A stretch of DNA of 64,000 bases. It comes from Ruminococcaceae bacterium BL-4. Its GTDB lineage: Bacteria; Bacillota; Clostridia; Oscillospirales; Acutalibacteraceae. Both the position numbers and the translations under genes were made by a program. Where the stretch lies: assembly GCA_902809935.1 (NCBI GenBank), contig LR778134.1, positions 496,001 to 560,000 of the forward strand, written 5' to 3'. The notes beneath the pieces were generated by a model. That model saw only the letters and a program-made list of their open reading frames with translations. It did no database searches and had not been told where the DNA came from. Numbering within the stretch: the first letter of the stretch is position 1; every line of letters starts with the position of its first letter. Of the stretch, positions 24,952 to 33,395 are shown piece by piece.

Positions 24952-26880
24952 ATGGAAAAGAAAACATTTTATATCACAACGCCGATCTATTATCCGTCCG
25001 GCAATCCGCATATCGGTCACAGCTACTGTACCGTAGCAAGCGATGCAATCGCCCGTTATAAACGCATGCAGGGCTATGATGTTATGTTTCTGACTGGAAC
25101 GGACGAGCATGGTCTGAAAATTGAACAGAAAGCAGAAGCAGAAGGCATCACTCCAAAGCAGTATGTCGACCGTATTTCCAAAGTTTTTCAGGATCTTTGG
25201 AAACTGCTCAATATCTCTAATGACCGCTTTATCCGTACAACAGATGACTATCATGTCAAGGCAGTCCAGAAAATTTTTAGGCAGTTACATGATCAGGGTG
25301 ATATTTATAAGGGCAAATACGAGGGCTGGTACTGCACCCCCTGTGAATCCTTTTGGACAGAAAATCAGCTGAAAGACGGCAAATGCCCAGACTGCGGCCG
25401 CGAAGTCAAATGGGCAGAAGAAGAAGCCTATTTCTTTAAACTCTCCAAATATGCGGATCGGTTACTGCAATACTATCAGGATCACCCAAAATTCATTCAA
25501 CCCGAAAGCCGCAAGAATGAAATGATCTCCTTTATCAATCAAGGGTTGCAGGATCTTTGCGTCTCCCGTACCAGCTTTACTTGGGGCATTCCGGTTGATT
25601 TTGACCCCAAACATGTTGTCTATGTGTGGCTGGACGCTTTGACGAACTATATTACCGCGCTGGGCTACGGCAGCGACGATGACAGTGCTTACCGTAAATA
25701 CTGGCCTGCCGATGTCCATTTTGTTGGAAAAGAAATTGTTAGATTCCACACCATCATCTGGCCCGCCATGCTGATGGCACTTGATCTTCCTCTGCCGAAA
25801 CAGGTTTACGGCCACGGATGGCTGCTTTTTGGTGACGGCACAAAAATGAGTAAAAGCAAGGGTAATGTTGTAGACCCTTATATTCTCTGTGAACGTTACG
25901 GCGTAGATGCAATCCGTTATTTTCTGCTGCGTGAAATTCCGTTTGGCAGTGACGGTGTCTTTACAAACGAAGCACTTATTTCGCGGATCAATGCCGATCT
26001 CGCGAATGATCTTGGAAATTTGCTCTCCCGCACAACCGCAATGGTGCAAAAATATTTTGACGGCAAAATTCCTGCTCAGCGGGAAAGTGCCGATCCCGAC
26101 GGCGAACTAGAAAAGATGGGCAACGAACTGCGGGCAAAGTGCAACCAAAATATTGACGGCTATCAGTTTAGCAAAGCATTGGAAGAAATCTGGCGTTTTA
26201 TCGCACGCACCAATAAATATATTGACGAAACCACCCCATGGGCTCTTGGAAAAGAGGAAACTAAAAAGGCCCGCCTTGCCGGAGTTATGGCACACCTCTG
26301 CGAAAGTCTGCGCATTGTCTCGATTTTGATTAAGCCTTTTATGCCCGAAACAGCGCCCAAAATTCAGGAGCAGCTTGGGATCAGCGGCGATCAATGCAGC
26401 TATGAAACTGCCGGAAAGTTTGGTGAATTTCCCTCTGATGTAACCGTGCAAAAAGGAGATACTCTTTTCCCCCGTATTGACGTTGACAAGGAAATCGAAG
26501 AACTCAACAAGCTGATCCCAAATCCCGCTGCACAGCAGAAACCAAAGATTGAAGGGCTTGCGCAGATCACAATCGATGATTTTCAGAAAGTTGAACTGCG
26601 CGCTGCAAAAATTATCAACTGTGAACACATTAAGCGTGCAAAAAAGCTGCTGAAATTAACTTTGGATGACGGAGAAAAAGAGCGCACGGTCTGCAGCGGA
26701 ATTGCACCATGGTATCAGCCGGAAAATTTGATTGGAAAAACCATTGTCCTCGTCGCCAACCTAAAGCCTGCCAAACTTTGCGGCGTAGAAAGTCAAGGAA
26801 TGCTTTTGGCAGCGGATGCCGGTGATGAAGTAAAAGTCGTATTTCTGGATGGTGTTCCGGCAGGAAGCCGAATTCGATGA
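24952..26880 (+). CDS. metG: Methionine--tRNA ligase
   Basis: This 642-residue enzyme charges tRNA-Met. The class I HIGH motif is in SGNPHIGHSYC, the zinc knuckle is CTPC...CPDCGR near residues 127-148, and KMSKSKGNVVDP carries the KMSKS loop near residue 302. The anticodon-binding helical domain spans about 370-510. The C-terminal OB-fold dimerisation domain (VELRAAKIINCEHIKRAKKLLKL) is fused. GGAGGG precedes the ATG. The stop overlaps the tatD start in an ATGA, so the two are coupled. Confidence 0.97.
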   Translation: MEKKTFYITTPIYYPSGNPHIGHSYCTVASDAIARYKRMQGYDVMFLTGTDEHGLKIEQKAEAEGITPKQYVDRISKVFQDLWKLLNISNDRFIRTTDDYHVKAVQKIFRQLHDQGDIYKGKYEGWYCTPCESFWTENQLKDGKCPDCGREVKWAEEEAYFFKLSKYADRLLQYYQDHPKFIQPESRKNEMISFINQGLQDLCVSRTSFTWGIPVDFDPKHVVYVWLDALTNYITALGYGSDDDSAYRKYWPADVHFVGKEIVRFHTIIWPAMLMALDLPLPKQVYGHGWLLFGDGTKMSKSKGNVVDPYILCERYGVDAIRYFLLREIPFGSDGVFTNEALISRINADLANDLGNLLSRTTAMVQKYFDGKIPAQRESADPDGELEKMGNELRAKCNQNIDGYQFSKALEEIWRFIARTNKYIDETTPWALGKEETKKARLAGVMAHLCESLRIVSILIKPFMPETAPKIQEQLGISGDQCSYETAGKFGEFPSDVTVQKGDTLFPRIDVDKEIEELNKLIPNPAAQQKPKIEGLAQITIDDFQKVELRAAKIINCEHIKRAKKLLKLTLDDGEKERTVCSGIAPWYQPENLIGKTIVLVANLKPAKLCGVESQGMLLAADAGDEVKVVFLDGVPAGSRIR

Positions 26881-27656
26881 ACAAAATTTTTGACAGTCAT
26901 GCGCATTACGATGATGCCGCATTTGATTCTGACCGTAAAATGGTTCTGGATACGTTTTTACCTCAGAGCGGTGTTTGTGGTCTGATTGACTGCGGTGCTT
27001 CTCTTGAGAGCAGCCGAAAAGCCCTCTTGCTTGCTCAGAAATATTCCTATATTTATGCAGCGATTGGACTTCATCCGGAAGAAGTAAAAGAAGCTCCGGA
27101 AAACTGGCTGACCGAATTGGAACAAATGCTGAGAAAAAAGAACTCCAAGCTGATTGCAATCGGCGAAATTGGACTCGATTATCATTTTGCTGAGAATGCT
27201 TCAAGAGAAGATCAGAAAAAAGCTTTTATCGCACAGTTGGAGCTTGCAAAAAGATATGATCTTCCGGTTATCATTCACGACCGCGAGGCGCACGGCGATA
27301 CGATGGAAATTCTGCGAAGATATCGTCCACGCGGCGTTATGCACTGTTTTTCCGGCAGTGTTGAAATGATGCGGGAACTGGTGAAAATCGGAATGTATGT
27401 AGGGTTGGGCGGAGCTGTCACCTTTAAAAATGCGAGGGTTCCGGTTGCGGTTGCAGCGGCGGTTCCTTCTGATCGACTTTTAACAGAAACCGACTGTCCC
27501 TATATGGCACCGGTACCTTTCCGCGGAAAGCGCTGCGACAGTACCATGATTCCAAAATCAGCGGCAGTCATTGCACAAGCCCGCAGCTGTACAACCCAAG
27601 AAGTGTTGCAGTTAGGAATTGAAAATGCCTGCAAGCTGTTTCATATTTCTCTTTAA
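26877..27656 (+). CDS. tatD: TatD family metal-dependent DNase/hydrolase
   Basis: This 259-residue TIM-barrel enzyme has the metal ligands in FDSHAHYDD, IGEIGLDYHF, LPVIIHDREA, GVMHCFSGS and LTETDCPYMAPVPFRGKRCDS. The family has 3'-5' exonuclease activity linked to DNA repair, and a related role in D-aminoacyl-tRNA removal has been proposed. Its position overlapping metG by four bases is common in Firmicutes. Confidence 0.94.
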   Translation: MNKIFDSHAHYDDAAFDSDRKMVLDTFLPQSGVCGLIDCGASLESSRKALLLAQKYSYIYAAIGLHPEEVKEAPENWLTELEQMLRKKNSKLIAIGEIGLDYHFAENASREDQKKAFIAQLELAKRYDLPVIIHDREAHGDTMEILRRYRPRGVMHCFSGSVEMMRELVKIGMYVGLGGAVTFKNARVPVAVAAAVPSDRLLTETDCPYMAPVPFRGKRCDSTMIPKSAAVIAQARSCTTQEVLQLGIENACKLFHISL

Positions 27657-27666
27657 TTTAAAAATA

Positions 27667-27709
27667 AAAAAGGTTGCTCTCTAAAAAAATTTGGAGGGCA
27701 ACCTTTTTG
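27667..27709. terminator. Bidirectional intrinsic terminator
   Basis: The arms at 27667-27683 and 27694-27709 pair with some G-T pairs and are flanked by A- and T-runs. It ends metG-tatD and the leftward catabolic operon. Confidence 0.8.
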
Positions 27710-27745
27710 TTATGAACTCTTAATTTTTCTATTCACTTCTAAAAA

Positions 27746-28378
27746 TCAAAATGGAATGCGTTTCATACGCTTCATAAGAAAATCTTCAATCAGCTTTGCA
27801 GTCCCTTCATAACCCAGCTCATTGGTATCGATGCAAAGCGCATAATTGCGCATATCTTCCCAGATTTGTCCGGTGTGATGCGCACAATAGCCACGGCGAT
27901 ACTTATTTTGTTTCTTAACATAGCGAACTGCCTCATCATAGGAAAAGTTCATCAAATCCATCTGGTGCTGAACACAAATTTCTTCCGGTGCATAAAGATA
28001 AACTGAAATAACATTGGGGCGGTCTCTTAACACAAAATTTGCCGCTCTGCCAACGACCACAAAAGATTCTCTGTTTGCAAGCTCATTGAGTACCTTCGCC
28101 TGATAATTAAAAAGATTTTCATTCGAAAGAAAATTATCACTTTCCGGCGGAATTATGGTGCCATCGTACACTTTTTTTGAAACTCTATAAAGCAGACTCT
28201 TTTTGGTCTCTTCATCCACCTTGGCAAAAAGTTCTTCACTAATTCCACTATCATCTGAAGCTAACCGTAAAAGCTCGCGATTATAAAAATGCACGTCAAG
28301 ATTTTTTGCGAGGATCTTTCCAATCGGGGTTGCTCCGGCCCCGCATCGCCTAGTAAGGGCTATCACAAACTGCTTCAA
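27746..28378 (-). CDS. Cytidylate kinase-like family protein
   Basis: This 210-residue P-loop protein resembles the cytidylate-kinase-like family (Cytidylate_kin2), with ALTRRCGAGATPIGKILAKNLDVHFYNRELL at the start. The P-loop reads RRCGAGATPIG, which departs from GxxGxGKT: the Lys is missing from its usual place. A VGRAANFVLRDRPNVISVYLYAP core and a long basic helix (KKQNKYRRGYCAHH) follow. True CMP kinase activity is therefore doubtful. The start is TTG with GGGTGG upstream. It lies 28 bases after the FAD oxidase gene and may be the last gene of the catabolic operon. Confidence 0.8.
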   Translation of the reverse strand: MKQFVIALTRRCGAGATPIGKILAKNLDVHFYNRELLRLASDDSGISEELFAKVDEETKKSLLYRVSKKVYDGTIIPPESDNFLSNENLFNYQAKVLNELANRESFVVVGRAANFVLRDRPNVISVYLYAPEEICVQHQMDLMNFSYDEAVRYVKKQNKYRRGYCAHHTGQIWEDMRNYALCIDTNELGYEGTAKLIEDFLMKRMKRIPF

Positions 28379-28405
28379 TGTAAATCCACCCTCTCTCTTT
28401 TTTAC

Positions 28406-29569
28406 TCAGGAAAACCGATCTGGGGAGAATGGCTCCAACGAATAGGAAGACTTTCCGTCTACAATCTCTTCAGAAAGCAATTTCCCGGTAATTGGTGCCA
28501 AAGCAATTCCATCACCCTCATGGCCTGCAGCCAGATAAAGACCCGGCACTTTTTTTGTCCCGCCGATCAGTGCCTTGCCGTCCGGTGTATAGGGGCGCAA
28601 TCCTGCAAATGCGCGAATGACGCTGACATCTTTAAGAGCCGGGAAAAAGCGCAGTGCCCGATGCGCGATTGCTTCCACTGCTTCTAAAGAATTAAAACGA
28701 TCAAATCCGGCCCATTCACGGGTACCTCCAATTAAAAGCCCGCCGTTTTTCGTCTGGTGGATACTCAGAGAAGCGCCTATATGGAGGATTTTAGGGTCTT
28801 TAATCGTCTCCGGCATAAATTTGATCACATTATATAAAGCACACTGAAACGTGCAATGCATAAACGGACCGACCGCTTCTGTTACTAAAAGCTGTCCGCG
28901 ACGAGGTTTTATCGGCAGATCGAGTCCTGCCATTTTTCCAACCTCAGCCGACCAGGAACCGCTCGAGATCACCACTTTCGGCGCTTCATAAAAACTGCCG
29001 TCTTCGGTTACAACACCCGTTACTTTGCCTGCACTGTCTTTTTTGATTTCGATAACCCCCAAATGATTTTTCACTTCGACTCCCTGCCGTTTTGCCGCGT
29101 GTAAAAATGCCATTGTAAGCTTAATTGGCTCTACCTTGCCTCCGCATGGCGCATAAAGCACTCCATAAAGATCAGGCGCCAGCTGAGGTTCAATCTTTCT
29201 TGCCTCACTGACCGAAATCATGCGAATATCTACACCGCTTTCGCGCTGCTTATCCGCAATCTTGCTGAGCATATCCCACTGATCCTTATTTTCTGCCAAC
29301 TGCATTCCGCCGCAGTCCCGAACAAACTCAATGGACTCTCCGAGTTCCTTTTCCAGCGTCTCATAGAGCTTTAAAGACTGAACTGCCAAGTCCATCTGTG
29401 CTCCCGGTTTTTTGGTATGATAGCTGACAACACCATCTGTAGCACCGGCAGAGCCCTGTGCATGATCACGCTTTTCAAGAAGCAGAACTTTCTGATTCCG
29501 TTTGGAAAGGTAATAGGCAACGGAACAGCCAATAATGCCTCCGCCGACAATAATGACATCATACTTCAT
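28406..29569 (-). CDS. FAD-dependent amine/amino-acid dehydrogenase subunit (DAO family, HcnC/PdhB-like)
   Basis: This 387-residue protein of the D-amino-acid-oxidase/glycine-oxidase fold begins with the dinucleotide motif VIIVGGGIIGCSVAYYLSK. It ends with the FAD-closing AFAGLRPYTPDGKALIGGT and AAGHEGDGIALAP. Family members oxidise secondary or primary amines such as proline, sarcosine, glycine or opines. It is the catalytic beta-type subunit of a complex formed with the three to four preceding genes. The ATG at 29569 has GGAGGGG upstream and overlaps the BFD gene by 11 bases. The substrate is not readable from sequence. Confidence 0.88.
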   Translation of the reverse strand: MKYDVIIVGGGIIGCSVAYYLSKRNQKVLLLEKRDHAQGSAGATDGVVSYHTKKPGAQMDLAVQSLKLYETLEKELGESIEFVRDCGGMQLAENKDQWDMLSKIADKQRESGVDIRMISVSEARKIEPQLAPDLYGVLYAPCGGKVEPIKLTMAFLHAAKRQGVEVKNHLGVIEIKKDSAGKVTGVVTEDGSFYEAPKVVISSGSWSAEVGKMAGLDLPIKPRRGQLLVTEAVGPFMHCTFQCALYNVIKFMPETIKDPKILHIGASLSIHQTKNGGLLIGGTREWAGFDRFNSLEAVEAIAHRALRFFPALKDVSVIRAFAGLRPYTPDGKALIGGTKKVPGLYLAAGHEGDGIALAPITGKLLSEEIVDGKSSYSLEPFSPDRFS

Positions 29570-29837
29570 CTTTTCCGTCCCCTCCCAGTACACTCAATTT
29601 TAAAGGACGCACCGGCATACGGGTTTTCTGCGGCTGAATTTCCGCGCGATTTTTCCCCGTTTCCTCCGCAATAATTCCCTGGATCAGACGTTCGCAGGTT
29701 TTCCCCTGACAAAGTCCCATACAGGCTCTGGTGCGGCGTTTTACACCGTCTACTGTCGTCGCACCATCATGGATAGCCTGAATGATCTCCCCGCGGGTGA
29801 TTTCCTGGCAGCGGCAAATCAGAACATCATCATTCAT
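29559..29837 (-). CDS. BFD-like [2Fe-2S] protein, dehydrogenase subunit
   Basis: This 92-residue protein has the BFD-type cluster pattern: ICRCQEI at the start, then RACMGLCQGKTC. The four cysteines (CxC and CxxxxC) bind one [2Fe-2S] cluster. In HcnB-type proteins this domain is fused to the FAD subunit. Here it is a separate gene, as in the small subunits of the archaeal dye-linked proline dehydrogenase. The ATG at 29837 is preferred over GTG at 29846 because it leaves a proper distance to GGAG. Confidence 0.85.
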   Translation of the reverse strand: MNDDVLICRCQEITRGEIIQAIHDGATTVDGVKRRTRACMGLCQGKTCERLIQGIIAEETGKNRAEIQPQKTRMPVRPLKLSVLGGDGKDEV

Positions 29838-29842
29838 TTTGC

Positions 29843-30373
29843 TCACGCTCCTTCCACTGCCGGATTCGGCAGACGTTTCATGCTGCGAACCGTATCCGCA
29901 AACTCAACTGGAATTGCCATGGAGATCACTGTTGTTCCCGCATAAGCTGCAAGATTTTTCACTTTGAGAATTCTGCCTTTGCAAACCGGCTCTCCTGCAC
30001 GGGAAACCGCATCCACAATATCGCCCTCTTTAGGCAACGGCAAGTATTCAAATGGAAAATCAATGGAGGCCTCTCCTTTTCCGAAAGCCTTATTAACGAC
30101 TGTAATTGCAAGGCCAGGACATTTTGCAATGCACAATCCACAGCCGGTACATTTTTCTTCATTCAAATGGGGAAGATTCGTAATGTTTTCCCCGATTGTA
30201 ATTGCAACCATAGGGCAGGCACTGGCGCAGGGATTGCAGGGAATCTGCTGAACACATTCAATGACCGCTACACGCCCTTTTTTCATTCGCTCTTCACTGG
30301 GAACTCCAGGGCAGGACAGGAGCTCTTCCTTTGACGGAAACCCAGTATAAATGATTCCTTCTTTCTCAATCAT
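29843..30373 (-). CDS. 4Fe-4S ferredoxin-type dehydrogenase subunit
   Basis: This 176-residue protein has two cysteine groups: IPCNPCASACPMVAI near residue 45 and KCTGCGLCIAKCPGLAI near residue 75. These are typical of a dicluster 4Fe-4S protein, with the first group spaced unusually. The C-terminal 90 residues contain a short beta-rich segment (EYLPLPKEGDIV, VCKGRILKVK). It should carry electrons between the FAD subunits and an external acceptor. It is coupled to the upstream gene by an ATGA overlap. Confidence 0.85.
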   Translation of the reverse strand: MIEKEGIIYTGFPSKEELLSCPGVPSEERMKKGRVAVIECVQQIPCNPCASACPMVAITIGENITNLPHLNEEKCTGCGLCIAKCPGLAITVVNKAFGKGEASIDFPFEYLPLPKEGDIVDAVSRAGEPVCKGRILKVKNLAAYAGTTVISMAIPVEFADTVRSMKRLPNPAVEGA

Positions 30374-31506
30374 TTCTCAATGCACCTCCCAAAAAATTCA
30401 CCGCATTTGAGTGCTTCCATATCAGCAATCTGATGTTCTTTAAACTTTCTGCGCCCTTCTCCAAAAGGTCCACAGCGCAATGTATTGAGCCGTTCTACGA
30501 TTGCGGCCTTTTTCTCTGCTGCGTCCTTCTCACTTAGATAACCCAAAGCTTCGGCTGCAGCAACTCCGGCAAGATTTCCTTCTTCCATAGCGGTAGAAGC
30601 TTCTTCAACGCCGGTAATATCTCCAGCAACGTAAACACCAGGAATCGTCGTTTCCATATTCCAATCATGCAGCGGAACATGCCCGCCGAAAGCAGGAATA
30701 AAATCGAACTGACAGCCTGCCATCCATGCAAGCTCCGTCATAGGATTGAGGCCTACCGCCATACAAACGGTATCTGCTTCGATCGTTATCTCAGTTCCAT
30801 CGATTGGATTAAACTTTTCATCTACTTTTGCAATTTCGACTGCTTCCACACAGTTTTTTCCATATACCTGTTTGATCGTATGTCCCAGATAAAATGGAAC
30901 CCCCGCTCTGCGGATTTTTCCAGCATGGACGCCGTATCCCCCGATTTTTGGAGCACCTTCGACGATTCCGAGAACATCTGCGCCTGCCTGCATCAACTGA
31001 TAAGAAACAATCAAACCTACATTGCCGGAACCCATCATCACAATTTTTTTACCAGGAAGAACCCGGTTAACATTAATCATGGTCTGCGCAGCACCTGCAC
31101 CCATTACACCCGGCAGCGTAGAGCCGGGAAACGGCAAATAATTTTCCTTTGCGCCCGCTGCAATAATGATCTTTTTAGCATGCAGCTGACAATTTTCCCC
31201 ATTTTGGATAATGCCCATTGTGAGATCTTCGGGCTGAATGCCATAGACAAGGCTATTAAGCATGACATCGGCTCCGCAGTCCTGCGTTTTTTTCAAAAGT
31301 TTTTGCCCGATCACATAACCACGGGTTCCAGCCTGATGTTCATTAGAACCAAAAAATTTATGAATCTGTTTAAAAAGCTGCCCGCCGGGACGGCTGTTTT
31401 CATCAATGACCAATACCTTTGCCCCGGCATTGCGTGCCTGACAGGCAGCCGAAAGTCCGGCAGAACCGGCGCCGACAATCGCAACCTCTGTTTCCAGTGT
31501 TTTCAT
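30370..31506 (-). CDS. FAD-dependent NAD(P)-disulfide-type oxidoreductase subunit (HcnB/PdhA-like)
   Basis: This 378-residue flavoprotein has VAIVGAGSAGLSAACQARNAGAKVLVIDE at the N-terminus, a second nucleotide motif MMGSGNVGLIVSYQLMQAG near residue 155, and VYVAGDITGVEEASTAMEEGNLAG closing the FAD site. It is the alpha-type subunit of multi-subunit amine dehydrogenases. The C-terminal Cys-rich BFD domain found in HcnB is missing and supplied by a separate gene. A four-base overlap joins it to both neighbours. Confidence 0.88.
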   Translation of the reverse strand: MKTLETEVAIVGAGSAGLSAACQARNAGAKVLVIDENSRPGGQLFKQIHKFFGSNEHQAGTRGYVIGQKLLKKTQDCGADVMLNSLVYGIQPEDLTMGIIQNGENCQLHAKKIIIAAGAKENYLPFPGSTLPGVMGAGAAQTMINVNRVLPGKKIVMMGSGNVGLIVSYQLMQAGADVLGIVEGAPKIGGYGVHAGKIRRAGVPFYLGHTIKQVYGKNCVEAVEIAKVDEKFNPIDGTEITIEADTVCMAVGLNPMTELAWMAGCQFDFIPAFGGHVPLHDWNMETTIPGVYVAGDITGVEEASTAMEEGNLAGVAAAEALGYLSEKDAAEKKAAIVERLNTLRCGPFGEGRRKFKEHQIADMEALKCGEFFGRCIEK

Positions 31507-31832
31507 TTGTCTGCCTCCTTTCGAACGGTACCAAGCCCTTCCTGCCGCTTCACATGCATTCCGTCATGAACAGGCGTTACACAAGTGCGCGTATTCGGGA
31601 CTCCATCTACAATCATCATACAGTCGGTACAACGCCCAATCGCGCAAAAAACACTGCGCGGCTCATGGCGTTTTGCCGTTGTACGGAAGACTTTAATACC
31701 TGCATTTAAAAGTGCCGCTGCAATTGGTTCCCCTTCAACCGCCTCGATTGGTTCTCCATTAAAATACAGCGTGACTTTTTTAAGATCTGTCAATGTACCC
31801 AAAATCGGGTGTTCGATTACTCTCAAAATCAT
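31503..31832 (-). CDS. HcnA-like [2Fe-2S] subunit
   Basis: This 109-residue protein is a plant-type ferredoxin-fold subunit (Fer2_4 family). It shows VTLYFNGEPIEAVEGEPIAAALLNAGI, then SVFCAIGRCTDCMMIVDGVPNTRTC, giving C-x4-C-x2-C-x11-C for one [2Fe-2S] cluster. It matches the small subunit HcnA/OoxA that partners the FAD subunit. The ATG overlaps the stop of the upstream DpaA-like gene, and its own stop overlaps the next start. Confidence 0.88.
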   Translation of the reverse strand: MILRVIEHPILGTLTDLKKVTLYFNGEPIEAVEGEPIAAALLNAGIKVFRTTAKRHEPRSVFCAIGRCTDCMMIVDGVPNTRTCVTPVHDGMHVKRQEGLGTVRKEADK

Positions 31833-32659
31833 CCCTCGTTCTTTGCCGGAGCAGCATTTGCTTTCCGGATATTTTTGTCAGACATTATCCGACCGATATA
31901 ATCTGCAATCAACACTCCTGCGGACTCCGGAGCGACTTTACTCGGCAACGGTGGTGCCGCATAATAAGTAATATTTTTAAGCTCTGCAATCTTTGGATCG
32001 GCTCCCACCTGTCCGCTGGAAATATCCAGCACAAAAACTGGTTTTTCCCAGCTTTCTGCAAGTTCCACTGGCAGCACCAACGCCGGAACTGTAACAATTA
32101 CCACATCAGATGGAGTCTCTCTTTCCCATTGCTCCATAGAAATCGTATCCAGATGTCCATTTCGTGCAGCCTGTCTTACCGGCAATCTCAGCTTTCTTAA
32201 AATCTCCGTAATAGCTTTTCCAGTATGACCGGCACCGACTACATCATAAGAATTTTCGAAAAGACTTTTCTTTGTATATTCCAGAAGAAACCACAAAACG
32301 CCTTCCGCTGTAAGTCCTGCATTTTTTTTAGAAACTTCCGGATCTTTAAATGGGTCATAGAGGGTTAAATTTAATTGACCAAGATATTCTGTTTGTCTCC
32401 CGGTAAAAACCGGCGTTCCCTCTGAAAGCCCTTTTAGAAAGTCTCCAATAAAAAGCGATGTTCCTGCCGACTGCAAAATGGTTCCATCTTCTGTTCCGCG
32501 AACCGGAAGCAAAACGAAATCATAGTTTTGGGGATTTTTTACCAGAAGATTCTGTCCTCTTGAGTAATCGTTTGCGCAGTCAATTTCCATTCCCAATTTT
32601 TTTAGAGCTTCCGCTGCAAAATAAATTCGTTCGTCGTTTGCAAAAACAGCCCCACGCAT
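31829..32659 (-). CDS. Dipicolinate synthase subunit A-like dehydrogenase
   Basis: This 276-residue protein resembles DpaA/SpoVFA. The N-terminal half has YDFVLLPVRGTEDGTIL. The C-terminal Rossmann domain has VVGAGHTGKAITEILRKL, SDVVIVTVPALVL, VLDISSGQVGADPKIAE and the family signature APPLPSKVAPESAGVLIADYI. DpaA with DpaB oxidises dihydrodipicolinate to the spore compound DPA. No dpaB is nearby, and the gene lies between livF and an amine-dehydrogenase operon. A role as a dehydrogenase for an imported amino or imino acid is as likely. The ATG at 32659 (AAGGAGA upstream) is preferred over upstream in-frame starts inside livF. Confidence 0.8.
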   Translation of the reverse strand: MRGAVFANDERIYFAAEALKKLGMEIDCANDYSRGQNLLVKNPQNYDFVLLPVRGTEDGTILQSAGTSLFIGDFLKGLSEGTPVFTGRQTEYLGQLNLTLYDPFKDPEVSKKNAGLTAEGVLWFLLEYTKKSLFENSYDVVGAGHTGKAITEILRKLRLPVRQAARNGHLDTISMEQWERETPSDVVIVTVPALVLPVELAESWEKPVFVLDISSGQVGADPKIAELKNITYYAAPPLPSKVAPESAGVLIADYIGRIMSDKNIRKANAAPAKNEG

Positions 32660-32675
32660 AAAAAATGTCTCCTTT

Positions 32676-33395
32676 TCAACTTCCAAGATAAGCCTCTTTA
32701 ACCTGCTGATTAGAAAGCAAGTTGGCTGCGCTATCTGCCAAAACGACTTCGCCGGTCTCAATCACATACCCGCGGCTGGCAACCTTTAGTGCTTGGTTTG
32801 CATTCTGTTCTACCAGCATTACAGTCGTTCCGGACTGCTGATTAATATCACGAATCGTTTTAAATATTTGCTTTACAATTAAAGGAGAAAGTCCCATGGA
32901 AGGCTCATCAAGTAGCAAAAGCTTTGGGCGGCTCATCAATGCGCGCCCCATTGCAAGCATCTGCTGCTCGCCGCCGGAAAGGGTCCCGGCAAGCTGGCTT
33001 TTTCGTTCTTCCAGTCTGGGGAAAATATTAAAAACGCTTTCAACATCCTTTTTAATTTGGGCGCGGTCTTTTCGAAAATAGGCTCCCAGGAGCAGATTAT
33101 CCAACACACTGCTGCGTGGAAACACACGGCGGCCTTCCGGAACCATAGTCATGCCTTCCCGCACAATCTGCGGTGGCAGCATCCCCTCACAGCTCTTTCC
33201 CATAAAAGAGACACTGCCCTCCGATTTTTTGACTTGACTCATAATGGCAGTAAGCAAAGTTGTCTTTCCGGCGCCGTTCGCACCAATTAAAGAAACAATT
33301 TCGCCCTCCTCTACCTCCAGGCTTAAACCTTTCAGCGCATGGATATTTCCGTAATAAACATGTAAATTCTCAACCTCAAGCAATTTCATCATCAT
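32676..33395 (-). CDS. livF: Branched-chain-amino-acid-type ABC transporter ATP-binding protein LivF
   Basis: This ABC ATPase of about 239 residues has LLEVENLHVYYGNIHALKGL, Walker A GANGAGKTT, the LivF-specific VPEGRRVFP, LSGGEQQMLAMGRAL and Walker B LLLLDEPSMGLSP. The start is ambiguous: five consecutive ATG codons (33389-33401) follow AAAGG. The third, at 33395, has the best spacing. These codons overlap the Asp run that ends livG. It powers amino-acid or related uptake with LivG, LivH, LivM and LivK. Confidence 0.9.
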   Translation of the reverse strand: MMMKLLEVENLHVYYGNIHALKGLSLEVEEGEIVSLIGANGAGKTTLLTAIMSQVKKSEGSVSFMGKSCEGMLPPQIVREGMTMVPEGRRVFPRSSVLDNLLLGAYFRKDRAQIKKDVESVFNIFPRLEERKSQLAGTLSGGEQQMLAMGRALMSRPKLLLLDEPSMGLSPLIVKQIFKTIRDINQQSGTTVMLVEQNANQALKVASRGYVIETGEVVLADSAANLLSNQQVKEAYLGS

